The position numbers were made by a program, and so were the translations under genes. A stretch of 64,000 nucleotides of DNA from Chloroflexota bacterium (GTDB lineage: Bacteria > Chloroflexota > Anaerolineae > Aggregatilineales > Phototrophicaceae), in NCBI GenBank assembly GCA_013388745.1, contig JACAER010000011.1:1-64000 (forward strand). Reading direction: 5' to 3'. Under the pieces are notes generated by a model. It worked only from the letters and a program-made list of their open reading frames with translations, was not told the DNA's origin and did not search any database. How positions within the stretch are numbered: the first letter of the stretch is position 1; each line of letters starts with the position of its first letter. Below, piece by piece: positions 40,605-47,953 of this stretch.

Positions 40605-43118
40605 ATGGACAACACTTTGACCACACAGCGCGGTCTGCTGGCGCGCCCCTTGGCGGGTTTGTTCGTGCTGTTGTGCTGCGTCTATCTGCTGACGTACAGC
40701 GGCTATATCGAAACGGGCGATACGCTGTTTTTGTTTAACGGCGTGAGCAGTCTGGTGCGCTACGGCGATTGGGGTCAGGATCTGACAGCCTTCGAAAAAA
40801 TCCCGACGGCGACAACCATCATGCCGGGCGGCGCGCTGCCGATTCAACGACTGCGCGATGATCCGCTGTCGGTGCTGATATCGACGCCGCTGTACTGGCT
40901 GGCGGCGCAGATACCGGGAATCGGGCTGGTGCATACCGTGTGGCTGCTGAACGTGGTGGCGACGGCGGCGGCGGGCTGCGTGCTGTATGTCTATGCGCTG
41001 ACGTTGGGTTACGAGGCGCGCGTCGGCCTGCTGGCGGCGCTGCTGTTCGGGCTGGCGACAGCGGTCTGGCCGTACAGCAAAACCTTTTTTCAGGAATCGC
41101 TAACGCTGCTGATCACGCTGACGCTGGCGCTGGCGCTGGAACGCTGGCGGCGCAGCGGCTACCGCCAATGGCTTTTGCTGCTGCTGAGCGCGGGGCTGCT
41201 GCTGGCGCTGTACTACAGCAAATGGACAGCGGTGATCGCGCTGCCGGGTTTGCTGCTGCTGGCTGTGCCGACGCTGATCAAAAAAGAAACGCGGGCGGGA
41301 CGGTTTGTGGCCTATGGCGAACTGGCGCTGCTGGCGGGGCTGGCGCTGGTAGTGTTTTTGCTGGCCTACAGCGGGCTGGCGCGTTATCTGCCTATTGATT
41401 GGTTCAACACACGCTTCACTTTTGTGACGATTCACAGCAGTTATACGCAGGTAGCACTGCAAAGTTACTTGTTCAGTATCGGCGCGAGCATCTGGGGCAC
41501 ATCGCCGGTGCTGCTGCTGGCGCTTCCGGGCGCGGCACTGCTGATGCGGCGGCGGCAGTCGCGCTATGTGTGGGCGCTGCTGGGCGTGCTGCTGGCCTAT
41601 GCGCTGGGGTATGCGCTGCTGCGCGGCATGCATTGGTTCAGCGGGCTGGCCTGGCCGCCGCGTTTTCTGGTACCGACAATCGGCGTGCTGATGCTGTCTA
41701 CGCTGCCCGTACTGGACATCGTGTGCCATCCGCGCGCCTGGACGCGCCGCGTTTATGTGCCGCTGGCGGGCGCGGTGCTGCTGCTGGCGGCTTACGGCCT
41801 GTGGATTCAACTCAGCGCGGTATCGTTCCGCACCACACTGTACCCAACGCTGCTGCCGCCGGATACGGGCATCGCCTGGGGCGGCGGCATGAACAGCCTG
41901 GCGTATCTGCGCTGGGTGCTGCTGCCGTCGCAGTGGGGGCACGCGGCGCTGGATTTCGCCTGGGCGCGCACAGAGCAGCCGGTATGGCTGCTGCTGTTCG
42001 GCGTGTTGGGCACGGCGGCGGCGCTGTGGTTGGCGCGGCAGGCGCGGCGCGGGGACGAGGAAAATGCGGACGGTGGGAATGGGGATGGCAGGAATGCCGT
42101 CCCGACAGGCGCAGGGACGCGGTTTTTCGCGTCCGTCATGCGATGTTGCGTGCCCGGCGCGGCGGCGCTGCTGCTGGCGCTGCTGCTGTGTACATATGCC
42201 GGGCTGCGCCTGATTTATAACGACCCGGAATATTATGCCTTCGTGCCGGCGCTGTTCGAGATGCTGCCGCTGGCGGAAACCGAAACGCAGCCGGGCGATG
42301 TGGTATTGGTGACCAGCCGCGATTATGTGCGTTTTCTGCTGAATTACAGCGCGACCACGCGCTGGCGCGGCATCGGTATCCCCTATCTGCCGGGCGAACG
42401 TTATACACCGAACGGCGCGCCGCTGGTGAGCCTCTCGAACCCCGCCAACCCAACAACCGACGAACTGCGCGCGCTGCTGCCGGCGCAAACTCCCTGGCTG
42501 ATCGAGCAGTTGGCGGCCACACGCGCGCGTCTGTGGCTGTGGGCGGAATTCGGGCCGGATATGCCGTGGACGGTGCGCCCGCTGGAACGTTACCTGACAC
42601 GCCTGTATTATCCTTTGCGCGAACTGCGCACAGCACCAGCGGTGCGCCTGCTAGAATATGCGCTGACGCCCGCGCCGACCGTGCCGGAGATAAGCACGAA
42701 TTTTATGTACGGCGAGCAGATCGCGCTGGCGGGCTTCAGCCTGGCGCGCGGCGATCGTTACATGGCGGGCGATACGCTGCTGCTGTCGCTGTACTGGCAG
42801 GCGCGCAGCACGCCGCAAGCCGATGTAACAGTGGCGCTGTTTCTGGCGAACGCCGCGGGCGGCGTTGTAGCACAGGGCACGGACAGCGCGCCGGAGGGCG
42901 GATTCGCGCGCAGCAGTTTATGGCAGCGCGGCATGATGACTCAGGACAACCGCGCGCTGCGCATTCCGCCAGGCACGCCGGCAGGGGAATACCGTCTGTG
43001 GCTGACCCTGTACCGTTTCGACGCCGCTTATAATCCGCTGCGGCTGGCCGTGCGCGGCGGCGACACGCGCGAGGAGGGCATTGCTGTGCTGCCGGTAACG
43101 ATTCGCGTCGAGGGCTAG
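40605..43118 (+). CDS. GT-C-like polytopic membrane glycosyltransferase, paralogue 1
   Basis: An 837-residue protein from the ATG at 40605 (the open frame begins at 40506, within repeat DNA). About 11-12 helices fill residues 10-560. The first outside loop has YIETGDTLFLFNGVSSLVRYGD, the acidic loop typical of GT-C enzymes, which use polyprenyl-phosphate sugars. After residue 560 comes a ~270-residue outer domain (VVLVTSRDYVRFLLNY; a late beta-sandwich with LYWQARSTPQADVTVALFL). It is a full-length paralogue of the gene at 45169. Between helices, residues about 490-515 are an Asn/Asp/Gly-rich insert encoded by a palindromic repeat (42115). Glycosyl transfer is inferred from topology and loop only. 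Confidence 0.72.
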   Translation: MDNTLTTQRGLLARPLAGLFVLLCCVYLLTYSGYIETGDTLFLFNGVSSLVRYGDWGQDLTAFEKIPTATTIMPGGALPIQRLRDDPLSVLISTPLYWLAAQIPGIGLVHTVWLLNVVATAAAGCVLYVYALTLGYEARVGLLAALLFGLATAVWPYSKTFFQESLTLLITLTLALALERWRRSGYRQWLLLLLSAGLLLALYYSKWTAVIALPGLLLLAVPTLIKKETRAGRFVAYGELALLAGLALVVFLLAYSGLARYLPIDWFNTRFTFVTIHSSYTQVALQSYLFSIGASIWGTSPVLLLALPGAALLMRRRQSRYVWALLGVLLAYALGYALLRGMHWFSGLAWPPRFLVPTIGVLMLSTLPVLDIVCHPRAWTRRVYVPLAGAVLLLAAYGLWIQLSAVSFRTTLYPTLLPPDTGIAWGGGMNSLAYLRWVLLPSQWGHAALDFAWARTEQPVWLLLFGVLGTAAALWLARQARRGDEENADGGNGDGRNAVPTGAGTRFFASVMRCCVPGAAALLLALLLCTYAGLRLIYNDPEYYAFVPALFEMLPLAETETQPGDVVLVTSRDYVRFLLNYSATTRWRGIGIPYLPGERYTPNGAPLVSLSNPANPTTDELRALLPAQTPWLIEQLAATRARLWLWAEFGPDMPWTVRPLERYLTRLYYPLRELRTAPAVRLLEYALTPAPTVPEISTNFMYGEQIALAGFSLARGDRYMAGDTLLLSLYWQARSTPQADVTVALFLANAAGGVVAQGTDSAPEGGFARSSLWQRGMMTQDNRALRIPPGTPAGEYRLWLTLYRFDAAYNPLRLAVRGGDTREEGIAVLPVTIRVEG
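42115..42134. repeat. Class C palindrome inside the GT-C gene
   Basis: GGACGCG (42115-42121) pairs perfectly with CGCGTCC (42128-42134) around a 6-nt loop. It lies in a linker of the protein that has no counterpart sequence in the paralogue, where a different palindrome (46191) is found. Confidence 0.65.
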
Positions 43119-43165
43119 ACGTGGCGGCGCCTGTTGTGCGCGCCGCGATGGTAACAATGACCGCA

Positions 43166-44170
43166 TCACCCGCTCGATTCGCGCACGACCAGTGTGGTTT
43201 CAAGAACGATATGCTGTGGACTGCTGGCGTGTCCTTCAATCAGATCGAGCAAAAGCTGCGCCGCGATCTGCCCCTTGTACTGAATCGGCTGATGCATAGT
43301 CGTCAGCGGCGGATTGGCGTACAGCGCGGCGGGCAGATCATCAAAGCCCACGACGGCCACATCCGCTGGCACACGCCGCCCGGCATCGCGCAGCGCATCC
43401 AGCACCCCCAGCGCCATCGTATCATTGGCCGCGAAAATCGCATCCACGCCGCGTTCGATCAGCGTTTGCGCCGCCCCATAAGCCATTTTGCGGTGAAATT
43501 GACCTTCGACCACCAACTGCGGATCAAACGGCAGCCCCGCCGTTTCCAGGGCCTGTCGATAGCCGATCAAACGATCATGGGCGTCGGGATTGTTGAGTAG
43601 GCCTGTCACCGTACCGATGCGCCGCCGCCCCCGCTGCGCCAGATGCGCCACCGCTACCTGCCCGCCGCGCACATTATCCACTGTGACATAGCTCACCTCG
43701 TCTGTCATAATGCCCGGACGCTCAACCATCACAAAATGCGTTTTGCCCTGCGCCAGATGCAAAATCAGCGGCTCATCGCGCGAGGCCGACGCAATAATCA
43801 CACCGTCCATCAGTCGATTTTTGGCGATACGCTGGTAAAAGCGCTCGGTTTCCATGTGCTTTTGCCCCATCCAGACCAGCATCGTGTAATCGCGCTGGTC
43901 AACCTCGCCGCTCACACCGTTCAGGAGCGTCGGGAAATAATGCGGGTCTTCGAACACCACATCGAACTCGCGCGGAATCACCACGCCGACGATCTGTGTG
44001 CGCTGCGTCGCCAGCGCGCGCGCGGCAGGATTAGGACTGTAGCCTTCCGCTGCGATCACCTCCAGCACTCTGGCGCGCGTCTTTTCATTCACATACGGCT
44101 CGCCGTTCAGCACGCGCGATACCGTCGAGCGCGACACTCCCGATTTGCGGGCAATATCCTCAATATTCAT
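43166..44170 (-). CDS. LacI-family transcriptional regulator
   Basis: A 334-residue repressor from the ATG at 44170 (MNIEDIARKSGVSRSTVSRV), with the helix-turn-helix at 2-25 and the hinge helix at about 45-60 (NPAARALATQRTQIVGV). The rest is the sugar-binding core (HFVMVERPGIMTDEVSYVTV, FAANDTMALGVLDALRDAG, VAVVGFDDLPAAL). Upstream ATGs at 44185 and 44206 are less likely. An inverted repeat GCCAG-GCG-CTGGC at 44192-44204 just upstream may be its own operator. It lies between the two GT-C genes and faces the SUMF1 lipoprotein gene; the target and sugar are unknown. Confidence 0.9.
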   Translation of the reverse strand: MNIEDIARKSGVSRSTVSRVLNGEPYVNEKTRARVLEVIAAEGYSPNPAARALATQRTQIVGVVIPREFDVVFEDPHYFPTLLNGVSGEVDQRDYTMLVWMGQKHMETERFYQRIAKNRLMDGVIIASASRDEPLILHLAQGKTHFVMVERPGIMTDEVSYVTVDNVRGGQVAVAHLAQRGRRRIGTVTGLLNNPDAHDRLIGYRQALETAGLPFDPQLVVEGQFHRKMAYGAAQTLIERGVDAIFAANDTMALGVLDALRDAGRRVPADVAVVGFDDLPAALYANPPLTTMHQPIQYKGQIAAQLLLDLIEGHASSPQHIVLETTLVVRESSG

Positions 44171-44343
44171 AAAAATGGCATCCATTAGCGCGCCAGGCGC
44201 TGGCAAAACATTACTGTGTATTGTGCAAAAAATCGCTATTATTGTCCAACAGGAAAGCCGACCCCTGTCGGGCGGGGCCTTGTCCCCCGCAAAAGGTCAG
44301 CGATTATGCATTTGACCACACACATACGCCCGCCGCGACACGC

Positions 44344-44416
44344 CTCCCCCTCTCCATGTGGCGCGTGTTCATCAGCGCGGCAGCCTGCCACATGGAGAGG
44401 GGGTCGGGGGGTGAGG
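44344..44416. repeat. Class A hairpin repeat at the start of the lipoprotein gene
   Basis: CCCCCTCTCCATGTGGC pairs with GCCACATGGAGAGGGGG (closing near 44403), followed by TCGGGGGGTGAGG. The GTG within that end (44411) is the best start of the downstream lipoprotein gene, and the purine-rich arm lies where its ribosome binding site should be. Confidence 0.8.
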
Positions 44417-45166
44417 TGGACGCGCGCGCTCGCCGCCTGGCTCGGCCTGCTGCTGGCCGCCTGCCTGCCGCTCAGCACCCCGACGCCCGAACCCAGCGAA
44501 GCGCCGCCCAGCGCCTGGACACCGCAGATCGAAAACTTCGACGGCGTGCCGATGACCTACGTCCCGCCTGGCTGCTTCACCATGGGCAGCGCCAGCGGCG
44601 AAGCCGACGAACAACCCGCCGTCGAACAATGCCTCGCCAACGGCTTCTGGATCGACGTTACCGAAGTTACCAACGCGCGCTATGGCTCAGCCGGCGCGTG
44701 GAACGGCGCGCAGCGCCCGCGTGACAGTGTCACCTGGTACGAAGCCAGTGCCCACTGCGCGGCGCGCGGCGGCCGCCTGCCCAGCGAGGTCGAATGGGAA
44801 TATGCGGCGCGCGGCAGCAGCAGCCGCGTTTACCCCTGGGGCAATCACTTCGCCGCCGAAAACGCCATCTTCGACGCCAGCAGCGGCGGCCAGAGCGCCG
44901 ACGTCGGCAGCCGTCCCGGCGGCGCCGCGTGGGTTGGCGCGCTCGATATGGCCGGCAACCTGTGGGAATGGACAAGCAGCGTCTACCGTTTTTACCCCTA
45001 TAACGCCGCTGATGGCCGCGAAAGCCCCGACGAAACCCTGCCGCGTTCCGTGCGCGGGGGCGCGTGGGTCAGCGAAAGCGGAATGCTGCGCGCCGCCAAC
45101 CGCGCCGCCGTCAGCCCCGAACGCCGTGACAACAGCGTCGGCTTCCGCTGTGTCCGCGACGCCTGA
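44411..45166 (+). CDS. SUMF1/formylglycine-generating-enzyme-like lipoprotein
   Basis: About 251 residues from GTG 44411: VRWTRALAAWLGLLLAACLP is a lipoprotein signal with lipobox LAAC. A short Pro/Thr linker is followed by a C-type-lectin-like SUMF1 domain: FDGVPMTYVPPGCFTMGSAS, WIDVTEVTNARYG, GRLPSEVEWEYAARGSSSRV, LDMAGNLWEWTSSVY, VRGGAWVSE and GFRCVRDA. The upstream frame (from 44216) runs through a hairpin repeat and has no signal peptide, so I reject it. The paired active-site cysteines of true formylglycine-generating enzyme are not evident, so it more likely binds than oxidises. It ends 2 bp before the stop of the opposite GT-C gene. Confidence 0.8.
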   Translation: MRWTRALAAWLGLLLAACLPLSTPTPEPSEAPPSAWTPQIENFDGVPMTYVPPGCFTMGSASGEADEQPAVEQCLANGFWIDVTEVTNARYGSAGAWNGAQRPRDSVTWYEASAHCAARGGRLPSEVEWEYAARGSSSRVYPWGNHFAAENAIFDASSGGQSADVGSRPGGAAWVGALDMAGNLWEWTSSVYRFYPYNAADGRESPDETLPRSVRGGAWVSESGMLRAANRAAVSPERRDNSVGFRCVRDA

Positions 45167-45168
45167 AA

Positions 45169-47730
45169 TCAGCGCGCCTGTACCGTGATCGTGACCGGCA
45201 GCACGGCGATGCGCGCGTTTTCGCGCGTGTCACCGCCGCGCACGGGCAGGCGCTGCACCCCACCGCTCGAATCGAGTTCGTACATCACCAGCCAGAGTTG
45301 ATACGCTCCCGGTGGCAGCTCATCCGGCAGGCGCAGCGCGCGGTTATCGGCCACAAGCAGGCCCGGCGTCCAGGTGTTGGTCGGCGCGAAGCCCATTTGC
45401 GGCGCGCTGTCCATGCCCTGCGCGCGCACTGCTCCCACAGCATCCACAACATAAACAGCGACGGTATAGCTGGTGTCCGGGATGTTATCGGCTGACCAGC
45501 GCAGCGTCAGCGGCAGACTATCGCCGGGATAGTAAGCTGTGCCGAGCGGAAGCTGCATTTGCTCTAAACGAATCTGCGCGCCGAACTGAAAGTTGGTGCG
45601 GCGTTCGAGAGACGCCGCCCCGGAAAAATTGCTGGCGGTGGCGAACTCGATCAGGCGAGCGCTGGGGGCGGTTTCGCGGATTTGCAGCGGATAGAAGGTC
45701 TGGGCCATGTAGCGTTCGACCACCCGCAGCGCCCAGGGATGATAGGGGCCAAACTCGGTGAGCAGCCATAAACGCGAACGCCGCGCCGCTGCCGCGCCCA
45801 GCAGTTGGGGCGTGGTGGGGTCGAGCAGCGTGAACAGATCAGCGGAGACCACCAGCGGCGCTTGTTCCGGGCTGTAACGTTCGCCGGGCTGGAAAGGCAG
45901 CCCCACCAGACGCGCGTTACGCACCGCGCCGTAATTAAGCATGAACACCACCTGTTCGCGTCCGGTGATAAAGACCATATCGGGCGGAGCGGTCTGCTGC
46001 TCGATGAGCGGCAGCATGGCGTGCAGTTCATCGTAGAAGCCGTAGTACAGCGAGTCGTCGTAAATCGCGCGCAGGTGGATGTAAAGAGAGGCTAACAACA
46101 GCAGCGGCATGACGACGAAGGAAGCGCCGGCGAGAAGCGCACGCGGTCTGCGGCGCGAAGATGCGAGACAGGCGCTGCGCGCCAGGGTTCGCCAGCCATT
46201 TAAATCGCTGGCTGCCTTTTTCGACCCACTGAAGGGGTCGGAAAAGCTGTGGGAAGGCTGTGCATCCCTACGAGCGGGGGATTCGGGTGACAGGTTTTGC
46301 GGGCGCAGCCAGCGCCAAATACCCCAGGCACAAGCCGCCGCCAGCGCGCCGAAGAGCAGCGGCAGCCCCCACTGCCCTGTGCGCACCCAGGCAAAATCCA
46401 GCGGGCGCGTGCCCCACTGTGAGGGCAGCAGCGTCCACGGCGCATAGCGCAGATCGTAGGCCGCCTGCCCCTGCGTCAGCAGCATTCCGGCGGGCAGCAG
46501 CTTATCATGTGTGTCCCAGGGATAGCTGACCCCGTTGAACTGGATCCACAGGCCGTATAACGCCAGCGCCGCTGTCAGGATGCGCCAGGGGCGTGCGCCG
46601 GTCACGGCTTTTTCCAGCACGGGCAGCGCCAGCAGCAGCACAAAAGGAATGGCCGGCACCAAAAAACGCGGCGGCCACGTCACACTGCCGTACCACGCTT
46701 CGCCGCGCAGCAGCGCATAACTATAGACATAACCCAGCAGCACCAGCAGGCTGACCCACAACAAGCGCGTTTTGCCAGCGCGCAGCAGCAGCCCAATGCC
46801 GGGCAGCGCCAGCAGCAGCACGGGCGATGTGGCCCAAATGCTGGCGCCGGGACTGAACAGATAGGTTTGCACGGCGGGCGCGATATAGGGGTTTTCGGCG
46901 ATTTGTCCGGCGTACATATCCAGCGGGCGTAGATAAACCTGAGCGACAGGCGCAAGCACAATGCGCAGCAAGCCCTGGGTATCGCCCCAGCCAGTAAACA
47001 AGACAAAAAACACCGTTAGCGTGCCGAGCGCGAGGGTCAGCCGCTGCCCTGCGCGTTCAGAGAGGCGCGGCGCAGGCAGCGCGATCAGCAGCAGCGCGGG
47101 CAGCACAGCATAAGCGGAGATTTTGGAATTGAGCAGCGCCCACAGCAGCGGCAGCAGCAGCAGCAGTCCCCAAAGGCGATAGCGCGCCGCGCGCCAGCGT
47201 TCCAGCGTATAGGCCAGCAGCAGCGCCAACAGGAGCGCAATCGGCTCTTGCAGAAATGTTTTGCTGTAGGGGCCGAGCGCCGTCGTCAGCGCCAAAAGCA
47301 CTGCCGCCAGCAGCGCGGTTTTTTCGCTGTAGCCGCGATGCAGCGCGTAGGCATAGAGCAGCACGCCCGCCGCTGCGCAGATGAAGATATTGAACAGCCA
47401 GACGGTGTGCAGCAGGCCGATGCCGGGCACGTTGCCGGGTACGTTGTACGCCAGCCCGTACAGGGGCGTCGCGAGCGTGACCGATGTCAGGTCTTCGCGG
47501 TAGTAGTAGAGGGGGTAAGGCGCGTCGGCGTAAAAGCGGTTGTCGATGCGATTGGGCCAGTTGTAAGCCATCAGGTCGAAAAAGGTGTCGCCGTAGCGCA
47601 CGAGGCTGGCGGTGATATTGTAGAGGTAGGGCGAGTCGCCGAATTCGCGGTAGCTGCCGCTGTAGACGAGCATATAGACGCTGCACAGAGCGACGAACAG
47701 CAGCAGTCCGACGGCGGCACGGCGGGACAC
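45169..47730 (-). CDS. GT-C-like polytopic membrane glycosyltransferase, paralogue 2
   Basis: An 853-residue protein, paralogous over its full length to the gene at 40605: same opening (LLLFVALCSVYMLVYSGSYR, first loop REFGDSPYLYNITASLVRYGD), same GPYSKTFLQEP segment after helix 4, WPPRFLVPAIPFVLLLALPVL, and same outer domain ending GGDTRENARIAVLPVTI. About 11-12 helices. It probably uses polyprenyl-linked sugars for surface glycan or protein glycosylation. Between the last helices, residues SDPFSGSKKAASDLNGWRT are encoded by a class B palindromic repeat (46191-46240), at the same linker that carries another palindrome in paralogue 1. Confidence 0.72.
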   Translation of the reverse strand: MSRRAAVGLLLFVALCSVYMLVYSGSYREFGDSPYLYNITASLVRYGDTFFDLMAYNWPNRIDNRFYADAPYPLYYYREDLTSVTLATPLYGLAYNVPGNVPGIGLLHTVWLFNIFICAAAGVLLYAYALHRGYSEKTALLAAVLLALTTALGPYSKTFLQEPIALLLALLLAYTLERWRAARYRLWGLLLLLPLLWALLNSKISAYAVLPALLLIALPAPRLSERAGQRLTLALGTLTVFFVLFTGWGDTQGLLRIVLAPVAQVYLRPLDMYAGQIAENPYIAPAVQTYLFSPGASIWATSPVLLLALPGIGLLLRAGKTRLLWVSLLVLLGYVYSYALLRGEAWYGSVTWPPRFLVPAIPFVLLLALPVLEKAVTGARPWRILTAALALYGLWIQFNGVSYPWDTHDKLLPAGMLLTQGQAAYDLRYAPWTLLPSQWGTRPLDFAWVRTGQWGLPLLFGALAAACAWGIWRWLRPQNLSPESPARRDAQPSHSFSDPFSGSKKAASDLNGWRTLARSACLASSRRRPRALLAGASFVVMPLLLLASLYIHLRAIYDDSLYYGFYDELHAMLPLIEQQTAPPDMVFITGREQVVFMLNYGAVRNARLVGLPFQPGERYSPEQAPLVVSADLFTLLDPTTPQLLGAAAARRSRLWLLTEFGPYHPWALRVVERYMAQTFYPLQIRETAPSARLIEFATASNFSGAASLERRTNFQFGAQIRLEQMQLPLGTAYYPGDSLPLTLRWSADNIPDTSYTVAVYVVDAVGAVRAQGMDSAPQMGFAPTNTWTPGLLVADNRALRLPDELPPGAYQLWLVMYELDSSGGVQRLPVRGGDTRENARIAVLPVTITVQAR
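46191..46240. repeat. Class B palindromic repeat inside the GT-C gene
   Basis: GCCAGCCATTTAAATCGC continuing TGGC (46191-46212) is a palindrome with one mismatch pair, followed by CGACCC...GGGTCG (46222-46240). It matches the intergenic copy at 13974-14020 and is read in frame without stop codons. Confidence 0.75.
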
Positions 47731-47741
47731 GGGCTATAACT

Positions 47742-47887
47742 CCTGCGGGGGCGTGACCCCACCCCCCAGCCCCCTCCGCGATTTCAGGGAGGGGGAGGAA
47801 GCGGGAGGATATGCGGCGAAAAAGCGTGTGCGGCGCGGGGGCGTGACCCCACCCCCCAGCCCCCTCCCCGCCAGCGGAGAGGGGGAG
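47742..47887. repeat. Two tandem C-rich/G-rich hairpin repeats
   Basis: Two copies start with GGGGGCGTGACCCCACCCCC at 47747 and 47837, each followed by AGCCCCCTCC, a variable loop and GGAGGGGGA or GGAGAGGGGGA. They lie about 90 bp apart between the GT-C gene and the bi-domain oxidoreductase gene; no gene is seen in this 223-bp gap. Confidence 0.8.
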
Positions 47888-47953
47888 GGAAGCGGTGCCT
47901 GTTGTTGGCAATAATGGCTTGTGGAATGATGCGGCGTCGGATCGAGCGACATG

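Noticed and set aside
44216..44410. N-terminal extension of the SUMF1 lipoprotein
   Set aside because: It translates a hairpin repeat, and it would bury the lipoprotein signal with its LAAC lipobox 65 residues inside the protein.
47742..47887. Possible CRISPR array in the tandem C-rich repeats
   Set aside because: Only two units, they are internally palindromic and also found singly elsewhere, and no cas genes are present.
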